40,151 bases of DNA from Didymodactylos carnosus. Lineage: Eukaryota > Rotifera > Eurotatoria > Philodinida > Philodinidae. The number at the start of each line of letters is the position of its first letter. The stretch's first letter is position 1. This document shows, piece after piece, positions 13,301 through 27,800 of the stretch. Below the pieces are notes generated by a model. The model was not told the origin of the DNA. It saw nothing but the letters and a program-made list of their open reading frames with translations, and ran no database searches. Where the stretch lies: contig CAJNOQ010000845.1 of assembly GCA_905250885.1 (NCBI GenBank), positions 1 to 40,151 of the forward strand, written 5' to 3'. The translations under genes were made by a program, and so were the position numbers.

Positions 13301-16300
13301 CGACTATCGGGTTCTTCTGAAGAACTATATCCTGACTCAATGATACCACCAATATTGTCCAATTTTTTCCCTGATGTTATAGTTGTCTGCTGTTGCTGTT
13401 CAAAGGATGATACTGAATGTTGATCAAAATCATTAGTTCGTATCTGTTGCTGTGGATGTCTTCTTCTTGTATTCACTTCTTTAGTATTCGCTCGATAAGT
13501 ATCCAGTGCTCGACGGCCTTTTGTATGTACAGGAGAATCATCTTGTGATGATGTTACAGATTCAACTGATTCACTTAATTTTAAACCTTGCTGTTGTTGT
13601 GGAACTTGTTCAGTTTTCACACGTGATGTACGGCTAGAAGCAGACGTCTGTGTTTGTGGACCCGTGCCGAAAACAGTTATATTAGGTTTTGTTTCATGAA
13701 CAACACTATTTTCACTATATTTTGCTATGCCTGATTGTTGTTGTTGTTGAGGCTGTTGTTGCCATGCTCCAGCTCCACTAACTGCTACAGTGATACCTGC
13801 ATCCTCATTTTTAGACTTGAAACGTTTTGTATCATTAATATCGAGCGTTGGTGGTAATTGTTGATTATCTTGTTGTTCACGTGATCGTTGTCGTCTGATT
13901 TGTACATGCTCACGTACAGGATTATCTTCAACATCAGCTTCGGCCGCTTGATCTTCTTCTTGACTGTCATCAATTTGTGTATCACCTGAGTCTGTACGAA
14001 ATCGCTGTGCACTCTGTTGTTCTTGCAAACGTTTTAATTGCTCACGCTGATGTTGTGTTAAATTTAACCAAAATGTATGATTCCATTTCCATGTTTTTCC
14101 ATCGTTTAAATATTCGCCAATATCATAAAGACTCCTAATTCGATTATTATTTGTTATATTACGAATATCATCAAGATTATATGGCGGAGGTGCTATTTGT
14201 TGTTGTTTTTGTCCTACTAGATCATTCCAGGTAAAATCAGAATAGGTCGGTGTATTTAACGATTTGATAGGTGATTCAACTCTGGCTGGTAATGCATGAT
14301 ATGTATTCTGTTCACGTGAGCGATTGACAGTTGATGTAGTTGTTGTTGGTACACGATGATCAGTAATCCGAAATCGTACTTCATCACCATGTTTTGATAG
14401 ACGTTCTTCTGGTTCATCTGTTATACGTCGTTGTGATGGTGGACTATTTAATGTAGACGAATCAGATGAACGATTTTCAAATAGGTTACGTAATTTATCG
14501 ACACGTCCGGTAGTTGGTGTTGACTGTTCGTGTTCCAGTGAACTCAAACGTTCTTTCACCCATTTTGACTGTGGAACTGTTTGATGTGGACGAGGTGATG
14601 TCGTAGACGAAACGACTGTGGGGCTATCGGTAAGCAAACGATCAGGTTTATAATCTAAACGTTGTAATTTTTCACTAACTTTTGCCGGATCAACTCCAAT
14701 TGGAGAGCTGATAGGTAGTACCAAAGGTGGAGGAGGAGGAGGTGGACCAGTAGGTCTTAGAGAAATTGTGTTTGTTGCACTCAATACTTCGTTCAAATTT
14801 GTTATCCCGCCTGCTCGTTGTAAACGACTAGTTGGTATTGCTAAATTTAAATACTCATTCTTATTTGTATCGTAGGAAACGGCCCCTTTATCTGTGTCGG
14901 TTGTTGTGTCTTCTTCTTCTATTTCCATATCAACTTCATCTTCACCGTTATCTTGAGCTCTTGTTGATGTTCTTGGTACAATTTGTGGTGGCACTATATT
15001 TTGTTGTGATGATTCTTCACTAATACTATTATTTGCACTCGAAGGTATTACTTGTATTTCTTCATTAAACTGTACTTTTGATGGGCGTCGATAACCATCT
15101 TGTTCTTGTTGTTGACTATCAGTTAGTAAAATGGATGTTTCAAATGCGCCTAAATCTTCAGAGCCTGGTTCGTATGCCGGAGGCCAACTCGAGACTCTTC
15201 CTGCGGGAACAGTTTGATAACTGTATGGACCGGATGCTTGAGCTTGAGAAAAAATTGTACTTTCTTCTTGCCAGTCACGATTGGTAAATGAACCAGACAT
15301 ACTACTACTTCCTTCGTCACTCAAATGACTGGTACGGTCAGAATCGGGTTCGTTTTGTGATGTAGGTTTTTTTTGATTTTCTAGCCGTTTTTCAACCACA
15401 TTTTCAATAGCTACTGCGTCACGTGGCAACTGTTGAGTAACGACTTTTGTTTGTTCTTGTCTTAGCGTTGTTTGTGGCTGAGATAATGGTAGTTTTCTTC
15501 CAGAATTAGTTGAGATGGGAACTGATGTAACAGATGTTGTAGTCTGTGGAGGGATAACGCGTGTAGTTATTTGCTGAGGCACCTGATTATTTTGTGCAAT
15601 GATTGTTGTTAATGAAGAGGAAGATGTTGTTGTAGAAGACGATGAATTTTGTTTTCTCATTGTTGTTTGTAACTGAGAGTCGGATGAAGGTTGTGCTAAT
15701 GGTTTTTGATTATCATCAACATGAATTATATATTCTTCGTATGTGTAACGAGATTCTTCGACTAAATCAGATGTTTGTGATAGATCAGGAGAAGATAGAT
15801 TATCGTCAATAGCAGCTGATGCTAAACGTTGACTACCAGAATTGATACGTACACGTTGTTCGTAAAGTGGACTTGTTTCACGTATCCCTTGTTGTTGTCC
15901 TTGTCGAATGGTTTGTTGTGCTGTTAAACGACCGTCAACAATAACTGTACTACCGTGTGTAGATAATCGAGGAAGATGTGAAATTTGTTGTGATTGTTGA
16001 TTTTGTTTTTTTGATGCACCTGGTGATGTCTGAGTTGATTGTGTGTTTAGAAAAGTATATTGTGTTTGAGTGGATTTTGATGATAAATTACGATTTGACT
16101 GATGTCGAACTTGTTCAGAAATTGTAATATTTGAACGTTTAGGAATACGATCTTGTTGTTCAGTAAATATACACGTATCTTTAAATTTTTGATCTTTATC
16201 GTTTGCAGTTCGATTTAAATAATAAACGGATAATAATTGTGTTTCAGCAAATGATGGTATTGATTTTGATGAAAAAAATGGATCGTAACACTGTTCAGTT

Positions 16301-19300
16301 TGTGTTTCAATTGTACGTTGTCCAAACGATAAATTTTCTTTTGATGAATGTTTTATAATTTGATTATCATTTGTCGTCATCAATTGTGACGATGATTGAT
16401 TTTGAAATAACAAAGGAGATGATACAATACGAAGAGGCAACGTATGTTCAGATGTATTAGTTGCACTCTGTATAATTACACGTGATGAAGATGTTTCACT
16501 ACTATCCGATAAATAAGCTGTCTGATGATGAATATCGTTTTTGTCACCAGTTTTTAATGTATGAGATAATTGTTCAGATGAATGAACACGATATGGATCC
16601 ATTGAAAACTAAAAATTGTCAATACCTAAAGCAAGAGAAAAATATGTTAAAAATCTTACTTTTATCTAGGAAAATTAGTCATAGAAAATTTCGACTCATT
16701 CTCTTCAAACATTTGTTAAATGTGTTTAAAAAGAAGAAAAAAACAGATCAAATTGACCTTCTATAAAGAATGCAAACTAACGTTTATCATTGATTTTTTC
16801 TCTATCTACACAAATGAATACAAAGGGCGTTAGTGATTGATCAAATTCTTCGTTATATAGTGACTTTTGAACTTGCTTTGCTTTCTAGTTACTATCAATG
16901 AGTCTTAGATAACTATGAAACGGTTCAAATCAACGTTATTCCATCACCACACTTTTTAGTTTATCAGTGATTCTTCTTTTCAAATTGTATATACCATCTC
17001 AGATATTCGATATCGTAAATTTAAAAATATCTTGTCAATTTCAAAAAATGATTGAAAATGATTGATACAGCACGAAGAAGAAAGAAAAAAGAAAACATTA
17101 AGAGGTTAGTTAATAAAGAAAACGCACACACGCACACACATGTAGTTAGATGTGTCAAATTGTATTAATAATTACATTAATTTAAGAAATTGACAAGATT
17201 GATTTTACACACACACACACACACATACACACATCCTTCTTTCAAATACCTTCATTTTTGTGTCTGTTTGATTGATTTAATGAATGTTTTTATTTCTCAT
17301 TTTATTTCATCAAATAAGCGTTTTAGAATGCAAAACCATCCAAAATTGTATCTAAAAAATCTTGAACTTTTCTGGTTTGCTTTATTGTAGACAGTATTAA
17401 AAAAAATTCTCCTTTTTTTTCCTGTATATTCGTGAAATCCGTCTCAACTAGCGTTTTTGTGACACATAATAAAAACTGAGTTAGTTAAATCAAACGTATT
17501 TTATATGAAGGAAGAGAAGAGAAAAAAAAAGATTATTTTACCTCTTATTCATTGCTAATAGTTTTTTTTCAAAAAAAAAAATTGTTAGTCATTCTCTTTT
17601 CTTCTTCTTCTACTTCTTTTTTTTCACAAAGACTAAGCGCACTTCGAAAAAATGTCACATACACGCTTCTTCTGTTTGTGTAAGTTTCTTTCGTAAATAA
17701 AACATACTTTTCTTCTTTTTTTTTTTTTTATTATGGTTTTATGATAATTTTATTTTATTTTTATAAGAGGTATACCGCATGGAAGAACGAAAAGAAAGAA
17801 CAGTGAAAAAACAGGCACTAGAGCCTTTTCATATCGATAAACTTCTTTTTCAGTTTTATATTGATTATAATTTTGTCAATTTCGAAACGGTAAAATACAC
17901 ATAGGTGTAAGTTATTCATACTATCGATAAGAATATGTGCGTATATAAATGCTCAACAACAACAACAACAACAACAACATTAAAAAAAAATGTGTTTAAT
18001 CCTACGCACATAAATAGATTCACTCTTATACATGTATAAATAATGACTATAAATAACAATATTAGACAAAATAGACGAAGAAATGAATAGAAGTGAGAGA
18101 GAAAAAAGTAAAAACTTTTTCACCCACATTTTCTTCGATTTTCAAAACAAAATAACGAAATAATGAAGTTTCGTATAAAAAACAACTATCAACGTTTTAT
18201 TAGTCACATTTCATCAAATTCAAATCCAGAATATTTTATCATACATTTTTAAATCGACTTTTTAAACAATCTATAGAAAATAGATTTTTACTAATGTTAA
18301 TTAAAAATATGATTCAATTTTAACTATAAATCTCGTATTAATTAGCCAAATCAAAGAAAAAAAACTTGAAATGTTATTAAAAATGTGACACTATTCTCCC
18401 CTTTCAATATGTCTTAGTTGTCTTCATCATGGTACTCATTCAGCTATCTCTTCTCACGTCATCTCTAGAATCTATTCTCCTACACTATTATAAAACTCGA
18501 GATTTATCCTCATCTTTCAAATGACTTTTTCTGAATTGTTTTTCAACTAAACTTCACGTAAATAATCGAATTTTATCTTTCAAATTTTTATACACGCAAT
18601 TCAAACAAAAACTCTCATAAAAAACATTTTTCTTTAAATGTAGCTATTCGAGCTTAATAAGTGATGTTCGAAAAAGTTCTTTATATCTCACAAATAGTTT
18701 ATTTTCTATGAAGAGATAGTTGTCAAGAGAAGAGAGAATTTTTTAATTTTCGATATTATGTTTTATTTCTTCTCCTTGTCAAAAAAATAGATAGATGTTT
18801 TTTTGAAGAAAGTTAAAAACAAAAACTATCTTTAAACAACGAAAATTCATATCAATATAGTAGTGATCAAATAGAAAAATGAATATTAAGTTAAAAGAAG
18901 TTTAATATTGATTGATATCGTGCCATTTATGTGCTAACTATTATATTAGTGTGAAAGAATAGTAGTAGAAAAATATCGACTATTACTCATCGTTTAAGTG
19001 AGAGAGAATATATATAAAATGAGTGAGATTATTTTAACATGCATAAGATTTTATATTTCTATTTTTTATAATTATATCTGATTAGTTAGTATAAACAAAT
19101 AATCGATCTTTTTTCATCACACAAATTATGTTAAATATAAGTTTGTATAAATGTTTGAGGTTATTTAAGTACTTACATCCATTTTTGTAAAATTTTTACT
19201 TGAAATCTATTGTTGTTGTTATTTCTCTGAAAGGAAAACGAAAATGGCAGTTTGTCCTTATATACCATGTTTAATAATTATATTATTAAATTCATTCTTT

Positions 19301-21813
19301 CATATCTTGTTTTTTTTTTCTTGTTTTTTTCTCCTATTTTCATAGGAAAATAATGAAATTTGGCTGTTTATTTTCACTTTTTTTTTCTCTTTTTCTCTAT
19401 CTCTCTCTCTATCTTCGAATTTAGTCTATGTCTGTAGTTGCAGGTCCATTATTGGTACTATTTATTATTATTATTGCCCTTATTTCTTTTCTTTTGCGCT
19501 CTTTTGAACCGGTAGATTCTGATTTTGTTCATATGTTATGAAGACAAAGGTGTGTATATGTGCACCAATATTAATAGAAAGTTTCAAGAACAGAATAAAA
19601 AAAAGAACAACGAAAATCCATATTTTTCCATTTGCTATGTCGATAATGTGTTTTTTTTCCTACGGAGAAAAAGCAGACATTGTTCGTATGTATATCAGTA
19701 AGTCGAGGCCACTTATCAACTGATAAAAAAAGAAATCTTAACAGCATTAGTTAATAACAAAAGTTTTAAGCAGTCATATTTGGTAAACAAAGACAAAAGA
19801 ACGATTTGTAGATATGTCAACAGTCTCATTCTCCTGGAAAATAGACAGGTAATAAAATAGAAAAAAAAATCGATTAATCATTGAATACTGATACAAATCG
19901 ATTGATTTATTTTTATTTATTATTTTTTTTTGTTGAATTAGTCAAAAGAAATTGATACGAGATTATTTTTTTAATCTATAGTAGTGACATTACAAAAACA
20001 AAGCTTATTGAGAGACTTTTCTCACATCAATTTATCGTTCGTTAAATATTTTTAACTACTGAAAATCGAAGACAGTCAACAGAAAACTTGACAGGTACGA
20101 ACAAAAAAATATAAAAGGTCATTTTTGTTATCTACGGGCATTTTGTCACCATTTTTTCTATGTATTTACGTTCAGCAATTTTTCACACATAAGTCCTTAT
20201 TTATATCAAACATAAATTATTCGATTCGAAGATAAAGTTGAGTTATTATGATGGACTTTGATGATTTTTTTTTTTCTACTAGAAATTAAAGTTATTTTAA
20301 AAGTCACCTGGCACCTACCAGTTAAACATATTGAACTACATATATTCATAGTATTAGAAGAAGAAAAAAAAAATCCGACTGTCTACGTGCAATCAAACAT
20401 CAGTACACACACACACACACATATATATATATTACTGCGCGCGTCGTGCAAGAAAAAGAAAAATCTGAAAGGGAACAATTTTCTTTTTCTCTCTTCTCCT
20501 TCTCTTCTATAAACCTTATACTAAAGTAAATAGTCAAAAAGAAAAAAAAAGCTCTCTATTTATTGATAGACTCAATTTAATACTTATTCTCCTACTATCA
20601 TCATCAACATCATCATCATCACTGGTAGTAAGAAAACGTTACCGAGAGAAGAAGAAAAGAAAAGAAAGGAAATAAAAATAAAGTTTCAATTTACTTTGGT
20701 CATTGTAACTGTACTACTACTACTTCTACTTCTTTCATCACATTTGTGTGCATCTATGTATATATATATATATGTCAAAAAAAGTTCTTTGGACATAAAA
20801 CATTAGCAATAGAAAATACTTAACATTTTCAAAATAAAAACTAAAACGTTTTCTCTATACTGACTGTCTCATTATCTGTGCCAAAATGGAAGAAGAAAAA
20901 AAAAAATGAGATTTCTGTTCATTATCAAACGAAACAAAATAAAAAAAAAAAAAGAAAAAAAAACTATTTTAACAGAAAACATGCTTCCATTATGTAACGA
21001 TAATACTCAGAAAAAAATTATTTATAGACATACATAGACATACGTACAACCTTGGCTTTGATAAAATTTGATATTTGAGGTTAAAAGAAGAAAAGAACGT
21101 TGATCAAATTTAAAAAAAAGAAAAGAAGAAAGAATGAATGAAGAGACGATAAACTTCATGTTGTTGTTCTATGTACAAGAAAGAATGAGAAGAAAAAAAC
21201 AACAACGACAGTGACAAGTTACGCAGTTTAGAATCGAGCATAAAATTGCCCATATATACTGATAAAAAATTGATTATTATCAAATAGACTAAAAATTACA
21301 ATTAAAATAATCATTGAAAACAACAAAAATATTTTTGTACACGAATCATTCTTCGTTTAATAAGAAAATATTTGAAATATCTTATTTTTAAGGCTAAGTA
21401 TTTTGAAAATTTTTTTTTTTAATATCTATTCTCTATGTTTGATGTGATCGATATCAATGAAAAAAAATCTTTATTTTAAATTATTTATTTCTATATTATT
21501 GAATTTCATAGATTCTTGATTTCTATTATTAAATTATATTTTCAAAAAAAATAGAAATTTTTCTAGTAGTTGTACGTTGGTTTAATATTAAAAAAAACAA
21601 CATTGTAAATTTAATTAAAAGCCTATTGAAAAATGCAACCTTACAACATACCTGCTCGAGGAAGAAATAAAAAAAAAGGAAAGTGGTATATAATGTTGTT
21701 TTTTTCTCCAACACCTTTTTTCTGGTCCTTTCTTGCAGCAAAATGAAAATAGAAAAAAACTTTATGTTCTTACTTTGGTATATTTGTCTTGATATATTGC
21801 TTGTACATTAATA

Positions 21814-21851
<38 letters not shown>

Positions 21852-24800
21852 CTTCAAAATGTCATTTTTTCAACTGATCGTTGGGTCTTCAGGTTTTTCT
21901 TTTAAAATAATATTAATATGATGAATAATCAGAGATACGAAAGTGATAACATTTTACACAGCTGTGCTGCTGATATATATGGCCACATTTTGAAATAGGA
22001 AAAAAAAAAAAAAGCACAAGACTTTTTTCTTTTTTTTTTAACTCTACCATTTCTATCTATCTATTGTATGAGTATGTATGTGAGTGTATATGTGTGAATC
22101 ACATTTATTATTTTTTTTTTTTTGTGTGTGTGTCATAAAAGAGGTCAACATTCACATTGTACAACTTTTTTCTTATTCCTGAACATTCAATGATGAATAA
22201 GATTTAGTCAATTAAAATAAAACGATGCATAAGCATACAAAATCTAAATAAATTTAACAAATATCTAAACAAGAAAAATAGTCAACAATCAACAATCATA
22301 GTTAAATAATCTCCATTATTGTACTTGATTTAAAAACAATATAATTTTAAAAATATTTTATCTTTTCTCATTCTTTTTATTTATATGTTAAGTGTTATCA
22401 ACGATATTTATTATCATTCTAGTACTTTTTTTTCTTTTAACTGAAAATGTTTCAGTAAGTATTTTTTATAAACTGTAGACGATTTATATATGTATGTGTA
22501 TAGTTTTTGGACTTGTATGTAATACAATAATTCATGCCATACTCTCATATTACTACAACGAGTATTACTACTACTACCTACCACCATTATAATATGTACT
22601 ATTGTTTGATAAAAATCACTTACCTCGACTATCAACATTATCGTCATATTGTGAATCACTTAAACCACCTAAATAAAAATAGTATAAATAGACAACTTTA
22701 TTTTAGAATGTGTGTGACATTATAATTTTTAATGTGCATAGGATCAATAGTCGATAACTAAGGAAAGTTTGTGTAAAACAAATAAAATAAGGGATTCTTA
22801 GCAAAAAACTAACATGATTCTATCATAAAATAGTTCTTTTGATTTTCATTAAAACAAAAAATGTTTCTAAAATATGGATAGAATACGACCAAGATCAATG
22901 GCGCTACGTGAACTATTTTCAGCTCCCTTACATATCAACAATTGCCATTCTTTTATTAATCATGTACTCACAATTCAAACAAATGCTGATATAGTTAGAG
23001 GTGGAAAAAAAATCTGCATATTTCGTGTCATCAAAATCAGTTTTTCAAAAAAGAAAGTTACTCATTAGATGAAAGTTTTGGATTTAAACAAGGACAAAAA
23101 TAAAATTTCATCTCTTCTCTTCATTTTTTTCTGATACCTCATAGAATTTCCAAAATATTCACTGTATTATGCATAATACAATCATACAGGGTGTATCAGA
23201 ACATTTAGGACAATTGTTATAACGTGGTTATGAAGAATTCTGTAAAGAAATGTTTGCTCTACGTATTTGTCGGAAGAAAAAATGCTTAGAGTTAATTGTG
23301 ACACAAATATGAGAAATCCAAAATACCATAATTTTACATGATAATTGGTCACCATTTATATAACAGTTTGTGTCTTTTCAACAGTTGATTTAAAAAACTT
23401 CGCTCTTTTACCCTTTACATTTTTTGTTCGGTACAAATTGATAGACTGAATACTTCTCTACAAAAATGAGATACTTCACAAGTCATTCTTAATAAACGCG
23501 TTACAATAATCTTCTCAAATGTTTCAAAAAACAGTCAAAAATAACCGATGTATGTATACATGCAGGTAATGAGATCCCATTCTGCCGTTATTTAATCTAA
23601 TACTTTCATACGATAAAATTGCGTTTTAAAAAAAGCCGCAATAAAAATTTACTTTTGATTCAATCCAAAATCTTAATCTATGTTTAAAGCAATGGTTAGG
23701 GTAATAGCATAACATAAGGATAAAACTAATCATTTCAATTTTATCATTACATATAAACACGAACCTGACTTTGAAGTCATCTTTAGAATCTGGTTGTTTC
23801 CTTTAAACAAAATAAAGAAAAATTTTCAAGAAATAGAACTCGTTATCACAATTTCACATTCATTCAATAAAATTAGTAAACTTTTTAAATTTTAATGTAA
23901 TAGCACTATAGTTATCATAAATCATGCTCTTTTTGTCGAAAATAAATCAAACAAGCCTTGACACATCATATATTTCAAACAAGCAGCTCTCATTACCTAA
24001 TAATTCTCGTAACAGCGATTCTTTTTTACACGCTAAACAGAATAGTGTATATTGAGCTCAAAACCACTTTTTCATAAAGTTGTTTAGTTAAAAAAAAAAG
24101 ACACATTCTCTTGTCCCTGTTCTAAACATATTGTAGATGTAAAATAGTCAAACATGATCAAAAAATAACTGATCTAATTTTAGGACTATATTCTTTATTT
24201 TAATAAAAAGTTTAACAAACCTTGTTCTTTTGTTTGACGTTGTTCAATTTCTTTTTTATATTTTTCAATTTCATTTTGATCCATATGAGCAAATGGATTT
24301 TGTGCATAATATGATTTATAAACAACAGCATTATTTTGTTGATCACGTTTAATTATACCTTTGGATGCAGCACCAACAACGATAACCGGTTCACTTGCTG
24401 TTTGTGGATCCTTAAATATAGACACATTCATAAAATAAACACATCAAAATATCACAATTTTATTAAACAAGTGGGAAAAGGAAAGATATTTAACAGACAT
24501 AAGCAGTTGGTTGAGAAATGCGTGTAGAAAGAAGAAGGAAGTAGATAAAAAAATAATTTCTTTTTTTTTTTCTTAAAGCGTTTAAAATAATCCTTGTTTC
24601 TAATGTTAAACCTTTTTTTAATTAAAGCAAAATTATTCAAATAGATCTGGCTTCCCTGGTGATTATTACATCGTATAGATTACGAACAAAACAACATGTG
24701 TTGATTTTACTAAAGCAAAGCACATTATTCGTGTTTTTATGCGTGATGTATTATTGTTGTGTAAGTAAATTTTCTCTATGTATCTGTGTGACTACCTCCA

Positions 24801-27800
24801 ACTTTTTTCTAGCGTCGGACAAAGTCATATTATCTAGTATACGACTTTGTGGACCAGCATTGATTATATCTGTTAAATATCGGTTTCTTATCTGTAAACA
24901 AATAAACAAAAAAAAAGATAAGTGAAATTTATAAAATATAGATACCTTCATTTGTGAAACATCATCCCAGCCGACATTGTCAAGTATTTTTGATTGATAA
25001 CCAGCAGATATTTTTTCATTAAAACGATCTTCTTTTATCTGGAATGGTCATATAGGCAATGTCGATTTATATATGGATAAAACATCAAAATTTTTAGAAA
25101 AATATTTAAATTTTTTCATTTTGAAAATAATTGATCAAAAGAAACGTCAAACTCAAATTTCTAAAAGTCAATTTCAGATAAAACTAACTTCATGCGCATC
25201 TGTATATTTTTGTTTAAAGAAAACCTTTTAAAAGAAATTGGCAAACAATTTTTTGCGTTTATCTAATGAAGAGTAAAAATGAAAATACGTTTCATCAAAT
25301 ATAGCAATTATTTGACAACTAGAAAACGATCATACGGATTAATGAATTGTTTTTTTCCCAAATCAACGAATTTTTTATAATATACCTGTTTTTGATGATT
25401 TTTTAATTCCTTTGGATCAATATTACTTGGTGCAAACTGATGTTTTGTTTCCAATTTGATAGGTGTACTATGTTTCAATCCGGTATCTGGTACCCACTAA
25501 AACCAATGTACAAATGAAATTAAGTAATTTATCAAGTTATAATCGCAAAAAATATATTTTCTTACTTTTGTTACTTTTTTCGGATTTGGAGTACCCGTTT
25601 CTTCGATTTCTTGTCTCAAATAGGCATTAGGTGAATTTCTCCATTCAGTATTTCGTTGCGCTTGACGAGTAGGAGAACTAAAAATTAATATTAATTATAA
25701 AAAAAGAATTCTTTATTGTAGATTCCCTTGCATATTGTAAAACATACTATGCTTCTCCATCAAGAACAGAGGCAGAAGATGCAGCTGGTGGTACTTCAAC
25801 ATCTTTAAATCCTGTTTTATCGATTGTTCGAATCATTGGTTGACGATAAACATAACCAGTGCGAAAACCCTACAAAAACAAAACTCATAAAAAGAATTAC
25901 GTATAGTTGATTAATCTATTGTACTTACAGCATTATCAAGAATTCTCATTAAACATTCAAACTCAAGTTCTCCAACTTTCCACTTTTTATCAATAGATGT
26001 GTCATTATTTCCTTGTAAAGCATCAGCAACCTGAAAGGAATAATATAGAATAAAAGATAAATTAACAAAAACAAGACAAAATCTATTACTCGTTTTTGAG
26101 CTTCTGGCGGTGGTATATACAAATTATCAATACCAACAGACGTGGCACGAACTTGTACTTCACATGCATTTATAACATTGAAAGCATAACGCCACGCTTC
26201 TTCGAGTGTTTCACCACAAGCAACAAAGCCATGATTTCTTAGTATCATCACCTAGAGAAACAACAATTGATAGATATGTCAAATTAAATACGAAGTATTA
26301 AACCTTATTAATTGGTCCCAAATCTTCCACAAGTAATTTTTTAACATCATCTTCTACAAGTATTCCACGATAATCGTGATATGATATTTTTCCACAAAAC
26401 AATGCTTCTTGACTAATTGGCAATAGGCCACATTTCATGGCTGATACAGCGGCAACAGATGGTGTATGCAAATGAATGATACATTTTATATCTGGACGAG
26501 CTTTATGTATTGCTGAATGTAATGTATAACCAGCACGATTAATTCCATATGTTGTATTACCCGGATCAATTATATTTCCTTAAAGAAAGATTATTTTCAT
26601 TACAATTCATAGATATATTTACTGAGTTTTTACCTTGAATATCAACTTTAACTAAACTAGCTCCAGTTACTTCATGATACATCAAACCAAACGGATTAAT
26701 AAGAAAATGTTCTTGTTCTTGATTGATACGAGCCTAAAGAGATTAAAAAGATAATTATTTAATAAAATCAATGTTAATAAATATAAGTAGTCAAATATGT
26801 ACCGATATATGGTTGTAGATTCCTTGAGACCACCCATAAAGATCGACCAAACGATATCTAAAATACAAAAGAAATAACATGAAAACCCAAATTGTATAAA
26901 TCTTTATATTCAACTTTTAAAAAATATTTTTTTTTATGGCTTTTAATGAAATCATTGAAAAAGATATCTAACTCATACTTACAATGACGCTAATTTACAT
27001 CTTAATAAACGTTCACTTTTAGAATAACCACCAGAATCGATACCACGAATATCATTAATGGGAATAATCACATTGGAGCCAGCTGAACAAAAAAAAGACA
27101 AGCAATTATTAATTTTTAAAAAATAGTTTAAAAACAATGGTACAATCTGTTGACTAAGATAGAAAAAGAGATTTTTAAGGCTTTGTGTGTAAACCAAACG
27201 AGATATTGGATAACTATATAAAGCGAACATGACACTTTTAGTCATATTAATCATAGCATCCAGCCTAAAATCTAGATATAGATTTATTAACCCCTAAACC
27301 ATTTCGTTTCAAAGATCCTTAACGATGGTCATCCAACATGGTCTAAAATGTCTACCACTGTCAGACCTTTTTCATTCTATCTTTCGATGAGATAAACTGT
27401 AGAACTAAACTATTCATTCCTATAGTTAATTTATGGGTAAACAACGAATACCCATATTATCAGACGCATAATCGTACTCTTGTACTCTAAGCAACTATCC
27501 TCTACCAGGAATTAGATTTCTACACACACATCGGTAGTATCCAAGTATTGCTGTTTCATTTAGAGTCTATTACTGTAAACTATATTTGTACCTCTACTTA
27601 GCGACGATACTGTTGTCCATCTAGATGTATGCGGTAAAATGAGTTCGGATATTTGTTGTAGTGCAATCAATGATGCTGGATGCGGTCCATGTTTCAATTG
27701 ATCAGTTATTATTGATTCTAATTCATCACGAAACTCTTTTGAATTTAATATCATTGTCACACGTTGACGTTGTCCCATTTGTCTCATATCTTCTTTAACA

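Larger units (their letters stand above)
16609..22623. other. Non-coding upstream half of the large adducin intron
   Basis: This holds the first intron, short start exon and presumed promoter of the giant gene (around and above 19226), plus homopolymer runs and microsatellites. I found no other convincing exon: open frames here are short and made of low-complexity A/T runs. Confidence 0.6.

Noticed and set aside
13128..13343. Plus-strand ORF opposite the giant exon
   Set aside because: It is an antisense shadow of the polyQ/Ser-rich coding sequence; no independent features.
21529..21741. Possible extra adducin tail exon rich in Lys (minus strand, near a GTATGT at 21650)
   Set aside because: The open segment runs through a poly-T tract giving FFFISS-like residues and the acceptor is doubtful; including it is not needed for frame.
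22534..22725. Plus-strand ORF overlapping adducin exon 15
   Set aside because: Composition follows TAT/CAT/TAC microsatellite-like sequence; the minus-strand exon with splice sites explains the segment better.
24659..24925. Plus-strand 88-aa ORF
   Set aside because: Antisense to adducin exon 13 and its flanking introns; no family resemblance.
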